From positions 1 to 37,584 of the forward strand of contig DAOUUU010000008.1 in NCBI GenBank assembly GCA_030667985.1: DNA of 37,584 nucleotides. Direction: 5' to 3'. This stretch comes from Candidatus Krumholzibacteriota bacterium. GTDB lineage: Bacteria > Krumholzibacteriota > Krumholzibacteriia > Krumholzibacteriales > Krumholzibacteriaceae. Shown in pieces: positions 8,310 through 17,198 of this stretch. The notes beneath the pieces were generated by a model that was not told the origin of the DNA, did not search any database, and saw only the letters and a program-made list of their open reading frames with translations. How positions within the stretch are numbered: the stretch's first letter is position 1; every line of letters begins with the position of its first letter. The translations under genes and the position numbers were made by a program.

Positions 8310-9590
8310 CTAGAAGTGGTACTTGGCGCTGAGCATCCACATGGCGACCTCGTCAGATTCATTACCACTGGGCTGTCCCATACCGGTCAGCCAGTAGCCG
8401 AGACGGAATGGTGTGGCGTTGTTGAGGACGCAGTCGATGTCCCAGTCTCCCAGGTGGAATCCGAGACCCATGTAATAGCTGAAGTCGCTCCAGGTACTCG
8501 TCACAACACGATCGGGATCAGTCGCAAAGGATTTGTCCTCACGCTTGACCAGAGCGTGCGAACCGCCCATCCTGAAGGTCAGCCAATCCTTGATGTCGGA
8601 TTCGAGGCCGAGGATAAAGCGGGGCATCACCTTGTATGTGCTGGTCCAATCTCCTTCTACACCCTCCGGAATCTCGCTCGCCTCGCGCTTCGCGTAGGCG
8701 TAGGGCTCGATCGCGAAGAGGAGCAGGTTGTCCTCGTTCACAGCGATGTTGGTTCCGATACCCAATTCCATCATCGAACCCTTGTCGCCCCAGAAGGTGT
8801 CGTTGTAATCGGCCGAATCCGCCTTGAAGCTGAAATCGTACGATGTCCAGCCGAAGTAGGGCACCAGTGTGACCGTTTCGGTCCACTCGTAGAACATACG
8901 GGCCTTGAGACCGTAAGTCATGTTGCCGTCTTCGGTGACCTCGCCGAAAGGCTCCCCCGCAAACGAGCCCTGCCAAGTCCCCGAACCCATGCCGAGGTCT
9001 ACGTTCAGGTCCATGTAGGCGGCTTCGCCCACGTCGAAGCGGACGCCGGCACTTATCGTCGTGTAGGCGTAATGTTGCTCATCGATAATTCCGTCCTCGG
9101 ACTTGTAGCTGTCGTCAGCGCGCGTCAGGGCGAAACCGAAGGAGAGGCCCTCCATCGCGTAGCCGTAGAGGAGATGGAACTTCTGGGCGTTCGACCACAT
9201 GAACGCGTAATCGGTGTACCAATTCACGCCCCAATCGTAATTCCAGAATGGATTCATCGGCTCTGACGATTCATAGAAAAACATCGCCAGAGTTCCGTAC
9301 GCGCCGTCCTCGCCGAGTCCGAATGAGGCGCCGATCGCCGGGATGACCTCGTAGCAGTCGAGATCTTCGGGGCAGCTGCTACCACCCCACCACTGCGAGG
9401 TCATGAGCTCGATCATAACAATATTGCTGTAGGAGGGCAATGTGGCCGGCCACTCGAAGACATTGAAATCATCCTCGAGGTACCTTCCGTAACCGCCCAT
9501 TGCCGCTACCCTGCTCTGCGTGGCCATGGCCGGCATAACGAATGCGGCTGTCATGACGATCGCGAGAGCTATCACGAATAACTTCTTCAT
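8310..9590 (-). CDS. Uncharacterised secreted/outer-membrane beta-barrel-like protein
   Basis: Signal peptide MKKLFVIALAIVMTAAFVMPAMA; alternating amphipathic strands, many aromatics, terminal ...LSAKYHF with C-terminal Phe; own promoter and terminator. Confidence 0.75.
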   Translation of the reverse strand: MKKLFVIALAIVMTAAFVMPAMATQSRVAAMGGYGRYLEDDFNVFEWPATLPSYSNIVMIELMTSQWWGGSSCPEDLDCYEVIPAIGASFGLGEDGAYGTLAMFFYESSEPMNPFWNYDWGVNWYTDYAFMWSNAQKFHLLYGYAMEGLSFGFALTRADDSYKSEDGIIDEQHYAYTTISAGVRFDVGEAAYMDLNVDLGMGSGTWQGSFAGEPFGEVTEDGNMTYGLKARMFYEWTETVTLVPYFGWTSYDFSFKADSADYNDTFWGDKGSMMELGIGTNIAVNEDNLLLFAIEPYAYAKREASEIPEGVEGDWTSTYKVMPRFILGLESDIKDWLTFRMGGSHALVKREDKSFATDPDRVVTSTWSDFSYYMGLGFHLGDWDIDCVLNNATPFRLGYWLTGMGQPSGNESDEVAMWMLSAKYHF

Positions 9591-9895
9591 TTCAAACCCC
9601 CTGTCTAGATATCTTCCTTTAGGGAAGCACCCTCACAGGAACTTAAACATTCTATAAGACCGCGATTACTTCACGGATGGTTCCCATCAACGAATTCATG
9701 ATGCGCCTTCAAAGGACGCTCTTAATTTCTCCTCTACCCGGTACCTCCTCTCCCTCCAGGGTTTCGCGCTCTGGCGCTTGCGGCTGTTACCGCAAGACCG
9801 CTCAATTGTGAATAAGCGAGCAGAATAGTAGCTTCGGTCCTGTACGTACCCCCTTTCAAACACCTAAAAACCACACAGGTTTTCAGTTGGACGAA

Positions 9896-9924
9896 AAACT
9901 AAATCAGCTGAAAGAATCTGTCAA
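9896..9924 (-). promoter_or_regulatory. Sigma70-like promoter for the 8310-9590 gene
   Basis: Minus strand TTGACA-17 nt-TAGTTT with an A/T-rich tract directly upstream (TTAAAAAAAGTG). Confidence 0.65.
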
Positions 9925-9964
9925 CACTTTTTTTAACATGATCTTAATATTTTTAATCCGATCA

Positions 9965-11023
9965 TCAAGTAATTACACACCGTATCACTCTGAGATTTCC
10001 GGCGAGTTTCGGCTCGAAGAGCTCATCTTCCGTGTCCAGACTGTTTATACGAACCTCTCCCGACGCATGGATAAAGCGCTTCCCGCCCAGGTATATCGCG
10101 ACATGGGTGATCGCCTCCCCCTCTCCGAAGAAGAGCAACTCGCCCGGGGCCGATTCCTCGAGCGGGACCTCTTCTCCAACGAGCGCCTGGCGGTCGGAAT
10201 CGCGCGGCAGCTCGATCTCCTCCATCATGTAGACACGTTTGACGAGACCGGAACAGTCGAATCCCTTGGTCGACGTCCCTCCCCAGAGATAGGGGATCCC
10301 GATAAATCGCATCGCTCGCGATATGATACGTTCCCGCAGCAAACCAACCGGTGCTGCAATATCCTCCAGGTCCCGCTCCGGGGCAAATCCCTCTCTGCCG
10401 CCGGGGAGCAGGACCTTCCGAAATCCATCCGAGGCCCTGTCGGCCGCAACCCTTGTGCCGGCCACCAGGTCCGTTACGGGAAAGCTATCCGGATCGGCCG
10501 ATTGGCGGATATAGGCAATATTCGCTACGACCAGTGTATTCGCACGTTTCATGTAGGATGCGATATCCTCCGGGCGGGTTTCATGCACATACCAGGACCT
10601 GATCCATCCGTGGTAGCCGTCCGGCAGCATGACCAGATACCAATCGCCGTCGAGTTTCAGAGCAGCCGCATCCTCCCCCATGATAGCCTGCGTCACTAGC
10701 TCGGCCGCATGGGATGGCTCGCGCCTCACATCGGCGACACTCGACGAGACCCAGAGGCGCCTCCCCTCCAGCGGCCTCAGGAACCTGACCGTCACCCCAC
10801 CTCCTGCGGGGCCGGCTCGGAATTCCCCCTCCGGCCCAGGGACGACCTCGATTCCAGCGAGCCGCCCGGGCAGGGCCTCGAAAAGATCCCCCGCGCTCAG
10901 CTCGATAGTGCACTCCCCGCTCTCCGAGCGGGTGATACCGACGTAGCTGAAGCGCCAATCGATGTTCATCGAGTCTTCTATTTCCTTGATCACACTGCTG
11001 ATACGGTCGATCAAAGTATCCAT
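9965..11023 (-). CDS. NlpC/P60 family peptidase with N-terminal SH3-like domains (YkfC-like)
   Basis: RFIGIPYLWGGTSTKGFDCSGLVKRVYMM (catalytic Cys), ITHVAIYLGGKRFIHASG (catalytic His); SH3-like repeats upstream; no obvious signal peptide. Confidence 0.92.
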   Translation of the reverse strand: MDTLIDRISSVIKEIEDSMNIDWRFSYVGITRSESGECTIELSAGDLFEALPGRLAGIEVVPGPEGEFRAGPAGGGVTVRFLRPLEGRRLWVSSSVADVRREPSHAAELVTQAIMGEDAAALKLDGDWYLVMLPDGYHGWIRSWYVHETRPEDIASYMKRANTLVVANIAYIRQSADPDSFPVTDLVAGTRVAADRASDGFRKVLLPGGREGFAPERDLEDIAAPVGLLRERIISRAMRFIGIPYLWGGTSTKGFDCSGLVKRVYMMEEIELPRDSDRQALVGEEVPLEESAPGELLFFGEGEAITHVAIYLGGKRFIHASGEVRINSLDTEDELFEPKLAGNLRVIRCVIT

Positions 11024-11875
11024 TCAGCGGCCTTCCTTGCCTCTGGTCCTGGGATCGAGGCTGTCCCTGAGCCCGTCACCGAGCAGATTGAGAGCGCAGA
11101 CGGTCGATGTGAGCACCAACCCGGGAAAGAGCGTGAGCCACGGCGCCCGCCTCATGAAGGGGATGCCCCGTGATATCATCGAGCCCCAGCTTGGATCGGG
11201 GGGCTGAACGCCCAAGCCCAGGAAGCTGAGGGAGGACTCCGCCATGATCGTCATGCCGAGACCGAGCGTGTATACGACGATCACGGGAGCTATGCATTGT
11301 GGCAGGATATGCCGGAATACGAGTCCGAGGGGCCCTGTTCCCGCAGCCCTTGCCGCCTGCACATACTCCCGCTCTCGTACGCTGAGCACCTGAATCCTGA
11401 CCAGACGGGCCATGGCGGCCCAACCGACTATTCCGAGAGCAACGAAAAGCGATATCATACCAGGAGTTACGACCGCCATTATCGCGATCAGGAGAAGGAG
11501 CGCGGGAAATGCGAATGTGATGTCGGCGGCCCTCATGATCAGAGTATCCAGCTTCCCTCCGAAGAAACCGGCTATCGTCCCGAGCATGAGTCCAAGGAGC
11601 AGGGATATCGTACGCGCCATGAATCCAACGCCCAGCGAGATACGAGCGCCATACAAAACCCTTGATAATACGTCTCTTCCGAATGCGTCCGTCCCGAACG
11701 GATACTCGATGCAGGGGGGTGTCAGGGCGGCCTCCAGATTGATCTCGGACGGCGGCCGGGGAGCAATGAGACCGGCTAGAAGGGCCCCGCCCACGACGAC
11801 TGACAGAATCAGAAACCCTGCGAAGGCGGACCCGTTCCGCATCAGGCGGAGCGATCGATGGCGGCCATTTCTCAT
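11024..11875 (-). CDS. ABC transporter permease, dipeptide/oligopeptide (OppC/DppC family)
   Basis: PFGTDAFGRDVLSRVLYGARISLGVG and EYVQAARAAGTGPLGLVFRHILPQ (EAA loop). Confidence 0.95.
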   Translation of the reverse strand: MRNGRHRSLRLMRNGSAFAGFLILSVVVGGALLAGLIAPRPPSEINLEAALTPPCIEYPFGTDAFGRDVLSRVLYGARISLGVGFMARTISLLLGLMLGTIAGFFGGKLDTLIMRAADITFAFPALLLLIAIMAVVTPGMISLFVALGIVGWAAMARLVRIQVLSVREREYVQAARAAGTGPLGLVFRHILPQCIAPVIVVYTLGLGMTIMAESSLSFLGLGVQPPDPSWGSMISRGIPFMRRAPWLTLFPGLVLTSTVCALNLLGDGLRDSLDPRTRGKEGR

Positions 11876-12810
11876 CCGCTCTTCTCCTTTACACGTATAC
11901 GCGGGTCGATAATCCCGTAACTCACGTCTACTAATAAGTTTACAAGCACAAAAACGATTGCCATAAAGAGTATCGAACCCTGGATCACGGGGAAATCCCG
12001 CTTAAGGATCCCCTGCACGATGAACCTCCCCAGGCCGGGCCACCCGAATATCGACTCGGTTAGGACCGATCCGCTCAGGTAACTGCCGAAGTCGGCACCC
12101 ACGATCGTGATAACGGGAACTAGCGCGTTTCTCAGCACATGCTTGCCGAGTACGAACATCTCGCCGAGGCCCTTGGCCCTCGCCGTGCGCACGTAATCCT
12201 CCCCAACCGCCTCGACCACCCCGGAACGCGTGATCCGCGCCACCGTGGCCATAGAGGCAAATGAGAGGGTCACGGCTGGCAGTATCAGGTATTTGATCGA
12301 TCCGCCACCGTAACCTGATGGTGGCAAAATAGATAGCTTTATAGCAAAGAGGTAGATCAGAAGAAGGCCGAGCCAGAAGACGGGGATCGAGACCCCGATT
12401 AGGCTGAAGACCATTGTGGCGCGTCCGAGCCATCGAAACCGCCCCCAACCGGCCAGGAGACCTATGGCTACACCGCCCACGAGGGCGAGCAGCATGGCGC
12501 TGAAGGCGAGTGCGAGCGTCCGGGGAAAGCGCTCGGTTATGGCGTCGGAGACCGGCCTCTTCGTCACAAAGGATTCTCCGAGGTCGAATCGGGCCAGGCG
12601 TCCGAGATAATTCAAGTATTGTACCGGCAATGGCTTGTCGAGTCCGAGCTCCGAGCGCATCCGCTCGAGGGTCTCGTCGTCATAGCGTTCCCCGACGAGC
12701 GTGAGGACCGGATCGCCGGGAATAACGTACATGAGCAGAAAGGTGACCGTGACGACTCCGAATAGTATCGGTACGAGCAACAACAGCCGTTTAAACAGGA
12801 ATCTCAGCAA
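11872..12810 (-). CDS. ABC transporter permease, dipeptide/oligopeptide (OppB/DppB family)
   Basis: MLRFLFKRLLLLVPILFGVVTVTFLLMYVIPGDPV; EDYVRTARAKGLGEMFVLGKHVLRNALVPVIT; ESIFGWPGLGRFIVQGILKRDFPVIQG; ATGA overlap with oppC. Confidence 0.95.
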   Translation of the reverse strand: MLRFLFKRLLLLVPILFGVVTVTFLLMYVIPGDPVLTLVGERYDDETLERMRSELGLDKPLPVQYLNYLGRLARFDLGESFVTKRPVSDAITERFPRTLALAFSAMLLALVGGVAIGLLAGWGRFRWLGRATMVFSLIGVSIPVFWLGLLLIYLFAIKLSILPPSGYGGGSIKYLILPAVTLSFASMATVARITRSGVVEAVGEDYVRTARAKGLGEMFVLGKHVLRNALVPVITIVGADFGSYLSGSVLTESIFGWPGLGRFIVQGILKRDFPVIQGSILFMAIVFVLVNLLVDVSYGIIDPRIRVKEKSG

Positions 12811-12827
12811 GTATCAAATCCTTCGCT

Positions 12828-14390
12828 TCAGATCTCAACGTCCAAAAAGCGCTGCCCATTGAATATGACCGGTATCCTATACCCATCGAGCCGGGGAGAT
12901 ACGATCTCGTAACGGACCGGAAACCATAGGAATATCCAGGGAGCATCGGAGTAGACGATCTCCTCCGCGCGCCGGTAGAGCTCCCACCGCTCCTCCGCGC
13001 TACTGACCAGAGCCGCGGCGTCTATCACCGAATCGACCTCCTGATTGCTGTAACCGGTCCTGTTTCCTCCCCCTCCCCTGTTTCTCGAGTGAAAGAGGGG
13101 GGCCAGAAAATTCTCCGCGTCGGGGTAATCTGCAAACCAGTCGAGGAAAAAGGCATCGGGCGTACCCTGGTCGACAGCCTGCTTGAAAGCTCCCCACTCC
13201 CTCGTTACAAGCCGCGCCCGTACGCCTACATCTGCCAGATAGGCCTGAACGCTCTCGAGCACCCGGCCTCCCTCTGGATTCTCCCGCTGCCAGATCTCGA
13301 TCTCGAGGCCCTCTCCGTATCCAGCCTCTGCGAGAAGCTCCCTCGCCCTATCCGGGTCGTATGTGTATAGCTCACCAGGCGGGGGTGATCGCCTCAACGC
13401 GGTGGGTACGCTACCCCTCGCCTCCACGGCGGCCCCGAAGAGCACATGTACGATGATCGCCTCGACGTCGACGGCCATGTTGAGCGCCCGTCGCACCATA
13501 GGGTCGTCGAATGGAGGCCTCGAGTTGTTCAATCCGATATAGACGACTCTCAACTCCTCGGCACTGAGCAGCGGCGCGCCTGCCGAACGCCAGAGATCCA
13601 GCTCGGAACGCGGGATCTCGAGAATATCGAGATTGCCCACCTCGAATTCGGCTATCCTTGTCATCGATTCAGGAATGATGCGGATGGATATACCCTCCAA
13701 CGCCTGCCTGCCGCTACGTAATTGAGGATTCCTCACCAGGATAAGCTCGTCACCCTCTTTCCATTCACCGATACTCCACGGCCCGCTGCCGCACGGCTGG
13801 ATGCCGTACTCATCCCCCCTCTCCTCCGCGTCGTGCCTGCACACGATCCCTGCGGCTGGCATCGCGAGCAGGCTCAGAAAATGGGCGGAGGGCCTTGAGA
13901 GCCTGATGACGACGGTTGAATCGTCCTGATTAGAGATACCAAGTCCGTCCACAGCGTTTCCCGCGTGGAAAGCCGGCGCTCCCTCGATGTCTTCGAGAAC
14001 CCACCAGCGGGGCGAGACACGCACTGGATCGAGAAGGCGCCGGAAGGAGTAGAGAACATCCTCAGCCGTCACCGGACGCCCGCATGCGAACCGGGCGGCT
14101 CCCAGATGGAACGTATATTCTTTCTTGTCGTCTGAGATATCCCAACCTGTGGCGAGGTCGCTCACGAGCTCGCCGCCGGGAGTGAATCTGACTAGATTGG
14201 CATGTACGAGAGATGAGACCAATCCCGAGGAATAATCGACAGAACCGACAGGATCGGCCGTCGTCGGTTCGGTCTCGAGCGCGAGCCGGAGGTACCCGTT
14301 ATCGGGCTCCGTGCCGCAGGATGGCAGCACGGTCCCGATCCAGACGAGTAACGCGAATAGAGTTGCCCGTTTTCGCACTATGCTGGGCAT
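12828..14390 (-). CDS. ABC transporter substrate-binding lipoprotein, family 5 (peptide/nickel)
   Basis: Lipobox-like LPSCGTEPD; LATGWDISDDKKEYTFHLGAARFACGRPVTAEDVLYSFRRLLDP; RALNMAVDVEAIIVHVLFG. Confidence 0.93.
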   Translation of the reverse strand: MPSIVRKRATLFALLVWIGTVLPSCGTEPDNGYLRLALETEPTTADPVGSVDYSSGLVSSLVHANLVRFTPGGELVSDLATGWDISDDKKEYTFHLGAARFACGRPVTAEDVLYSFRRLLDPVRVSPRWWVLEDIEGAPAFHAGNAVDGLGISNQDDSTVVIRLSRPSAHFLSLLAMPAAGIVCRHDAEERGDEYGIQPCGSGPWSIGEWKEGDELILVRNPQLRSGRQALEGISIRIIPESMTRIAEFEVGNLDILEIPRSELDLWRSAGAPLLSAEELRVVYIGLNNSRPPFDDPMVRRALNMAVDVEAIIVHVLFGAAVEARGSVPTALRRSPPPGELYTYDPDRARELLAEAGYGEGLEIEIWQRENPEGGRVLESVQAYLADVGVRARLVTREWGAFKQAVDQGTPDAFFLDWFADYPDAENFLAPLFHSRNRGGGGNRTGYSNQEVDSVIDAAALVSSAEERWELYRRAEEIVYSDAPWIFLWFPVRYEIVSPRLDGYRIPVIFNGQRFLDVEI

Positions 14391-14393
14391 CGC

Positions 14394-15704
14394 CTACATT
14401 ATCTCCGTCGATATGAGTTGATACTCGCCCGTTCCGACAGGATCCTCGAATACGAAGATCGTCCCGATGGAGTAATAGTACCAGTACTGGTAACCGCGTC
14501 CTAGCTGTCCCGGGTAATCGGAGACCTTGTCGGGCTTTCCAAATTCGAGATAGATCTTGCCCCGGTCGGTCTGCCAGCCCGGTTGGAACCTCGAGAAGTT
14601 TTTCATCACATATCCGAGCCTGCTGAAGAAATCGCTGAGGAACTCGTTCGCTCCGGTATTTGGAGTCGGATCCTTCGTTTTCCAGAAACGTTCCCACGCA
14701 TCGAACCGCTCCGCCGGCGGAACGGCCTCTAGCTCACGCAGATCGTCCCTGTCCGCTATGGCCGAAAGTATCTCGATCGTATCGTCGAAATCGGCAAGGA
14801 ACGATGATCTCGTAAAGAGAACCAGGAATCTGCCAACGGCTTCTGCATGCCCCTCGCCGCCCGGAATCATAGCGGACGCCTCTATCACGTATTCACCGAG
14901 CGACATGTCGTCGATGACGAAATCGGTGCAGAATTGCGCATGTCCCGCAGTGATCGACTCTATATGTTCGTGATGATAGGAGAGCACGTTGCCCCGCGCA
15001 TCCTTGATACGGACAACAAAGTCGACACCCTCGCCGGGGACCGGTCCCACGAGCGAGTGTGAGATCCTCGCCCAGGTGTCGAATCCGTGGTATATGGCTG
15101 ACGGGATTATTATGAATGACTCCTCGTCGATCTGCTCGCAGAGTGTGACGGACAGCTCCCCACCCGGAGGTTTCTGGGCGGAGGCGCTGCGTGTCGGAAA
15201 CATGAAGATCGGATCGGCAAGCAGCAGCTCGCCCTGGCTTCTCCCGACGATCCTGACCTTCTTCTCCTGCTCGAACCGAAGAGATGTATCGATGATCTCG
15301 AGCGTAACCTTGACCTTGTATTCCCCGGGCTCTATGTCAAAGCTCTTCTTCGATCTCGAAAGCGACGACCTCGCCTGAGTCTCCTTGTAGTCACCGGCCG
15401 CTATCGTCTCTTCCCAGACCTCTCCCCTGATGCCACCACTCTTCTCCCGCCGGAGCTCCATGAACACCCTGTACGAGGATACGTACGTGTCCTTTTTCAG
15501 AAAGAAAACGAGACGGTTGTATGGAATCGAGGTCGTCACCACGATCTGCGGTTGACTCTGCTCGTCGAACACCTGCCTGATTGAAAGCTCGAAGGCGACT
15601 CTTCGCTCCGAATCGAACATGTCCTGCATCGGAAGCGCTGACGAGGAACGGAACGAAATCACGATGAGAATGCTCGCTATGAATAAGGCTCTTCGCAGAT
15701 TCAT
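14394..15704 (-). CDS. GWxTD domain-containing protein (canonical motif)
   Basis: Signal peptide MNLRRALFIASILIVISFRSSSA; C-terminal FQPGWQTDRGKIYLEFGKPDKVSDYP; AWERFWKTKDPTPNTGANEF. Confidence 0.88.
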   Translation of the reverse strand: MNLRRALFIASILIVISFRSSSALPMQDMFDSERRVAFELSIRQVFDEQSQPQIVVTTSIPYNRLVFFLKKDTYVSSYRVFMELRREKSGGIRGEVWEETIAAGDYKETQARSSLSRSKKSFDIEPGEYKVKVTLEIIDTSLRFEQEKKVRIVGRSQGELLLADPIFMFPTRSASAQKPPGGELSVTLCEQIDEESFIIIPSAIYHGFDTWARISHSLVGPVPGEGVDFVVRIKDARGNVLSYHHEHIESITAGHAQFCTDFVIDDMSLGEYVIEASAMIPGGEGHAEAVGRFLVLFTRSSFLADFDDTIEILSAIADRDDLRELEAVPPAERFDAWERFWKTKDPTPNTGANEFLSDFFSRLGYVMKNFSRFQPGWQTDRGKIYLEFGKPDKVSDYPGQLGRGYQYWYYYSIGTIFVFEDPVGTGEYQLISTEIM

Positions 15705-15808
15705 CTCGTCTCTCTTCCGGCACTTAGCCGATGCACCGACGACGATCACGAATAATCCGTTCTAAGGGGCCACCCAAAAGCAGGCGAGGCGCTCCCGCTC
15801 CAGCTCGA

Positions 15809-15837
15809 AGTATAGTCCCACCCTCGGCCGGTGGCAA
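15809..15837 (-). promoter_or_regulatory. Sigma70-like promoter for the GWxTD-opp-NlpC operon
   Basis: Minus strand TTGCCA-17 nt-TATACT about 100 nt upstream of the 15704 start. Confidence 0.6.
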
Positions 15838-15901
15838 CCATTTAAGGTTTCGCCGGGGATATGGCGGAGTGCTGTAATGGAGAGGGGGAAACAGATCGGG
15901 C

Positions 15902-17191
15902 CTACTCGTGCCCGAGGGCCTGGATCGGATCCATCTTCGCAGCCCTGTTCGCCGGGTAGAGGCCGAAGATGATACCGATCAAGGCGCTGAACACGAATGC
16001 GATTACGATCCAATGGAAGGGAACGGAATATGGGAAACTGATAAGATTGGCGACACCGCGGGCAACCAGCAGCCCTAACAGGATCCCTATGATCCCTCCG
16101 GCGCCGGTCAGTGTCGCAGCCTCTATGAGGAACTGCTGGAGAATATCGGTCCTCTGCGCCCCCATCGCCATCCGTACACCCACTTCCCTCGTACGCTCGG
16201 CCACGGAGACGAGCATGATGTTCATCACCCCTATGCCGCCGACCATGAGGCCGATTGAGGAGATCACGATCAGCACGAGCCCGATGGACTTCGTTATGTT
16301 GCCGAGCAGCTCGGTGAATGCCTCCGAGGTCGTGACATAGAAATCGTTCGGCGCCCCCGGTTCAACCTTTCGGCGGGCCCTCAGCAACGCAGTTATCTCT
16401 TCCTTCGCCTCCTCGAGGGTGAATTCAGGCTTGACGGTCAGGACGATCACGTGATCGTCCTGCTTTCCGCTGAAATCCTTCATGAATGTCGTGTAGGGAA
16501 CCGCGGCGAAGTTATCCCCCAAGCTGCCGATGATGTGCTCCCTGGACACCATCGTACCCACCACCTCGTATAAGGTGTTACCTATTTTGATCTGTTTTCC
16601 GATCGGATCGCGGTTGGGAAAGAGGTCCTGAGCGGGACCGTATCCGAGGACGACGACCCTTCTGCGCCTCTCCTGCTCGAACTCGTTATAGAACCTTCCC
16701 TCGTCGACCTGGAGGGTAAACATCTGGGAAAAGTTGTTAGACACACCGATGACCTGTATCAGGCCGGTCCTCTCCCCCTCATACCTGAGGACCCTCATAT
16801 TGCCCCCCGAATCGACCTCGAAATCGATCAGATCGGCTGATCTGCACCTCTCCTCGATCGCCGCAGCGTCGTCAGGCATGAGCTTTTTCCTGCGGAGGAT
16901 GTCCCGCCTGTCCTGCTCTCCCCCTATCGGATCGTACCTCGTTATCATGATGTATGGACGGTCGACCGAGAGAAAATCCTCCGTGACCCTTCTACCGAGA
17001 CCCGACATTACCGTCACCATAGCGAGCACCGTCGTCACGCCTATCGCGACTCCAAGGACGAGCAGGCCTGAACGCATCTTGTGACTGCGTATGACCCCAA
17101 GAGCCAGTTTTAGGTTCTCCAGCCAGATACCGCCCCTGCTTCGCTTGACGGCGGTTTTCCGGTCCTCTGACTTTGAAACGCTTTCCTTCAT
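15902..17191 (-). CDS. MacB/FtsX-type ABC transporter permease (no ATPase domain)
   Basis: LALGVIRSHKMRSGLLVLGVAIGVTTVLAMVTVMSGLG; MNIMLVSVAERTREVGVRMAMGAQRTDILQQFLIEA; FGLYPANRAAKMDPIQALGHE. Confidence 0.92.
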   Translation of the reverse strand: MKESVSKSEDRKTAVKRSRGGIWLENLKLALGVIRSHKMRSGLLVLGVAIGVTTVLAMVTVMSGLGRRVTEDFLSVDRPYIMITRYDPIGGEQDRRDILRRKKLMPDDAAAIEERCRSADLIDFEVDSGGNMRVLRYEGERTGLIQVIGVSNNFSQMFTLQVDEGRFYNEFEQERRRRVVVLGYGPAQDLFPNRDPIGKQIKIGNTLYEVVGTMVSREHIIGSLGDNFAAVPYTTFMKDFSGKQDDHVIVLTVKPEFTLEEAKEEITALLRARRKVEPGAPNDFYVTTSEAFTELLGNITKSIGLVLIVISSIGLMVGGIGVMNIMLVSVAERTREVGVRMAMGAQRTDILQQFLIEAATLTGAGGIIGILLGLLVARGVANLISFPYSVPFHWIVIAFVFSALIGIIFGLYPANRAAKMDPIQALGHE

Positions 17192-17198
17192 GACATCC

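Noticed and set aside
8183-8368. Upstream extension of the rhomboid ORF
   Set aside because: It runs through the terminator hairpin and the end of the neighbouring gene; GTG 8182 with AAAGGAG is a better start.
8244-9266. 340-aa plus-strand ORF
   Set aside because: Antisense shadow of the well-supported 8310-9590 secreted protein gene; no RBS, no recognisable domain, and a start inside the terminator region.
9591-9895. Known riboswitch upstream of the barrel gene
   Set aside because: No core of cobalamin, c-di-GMP, TPP, SAM or similar classes could be recognised by eye; kept only as an uncharacterised leader.
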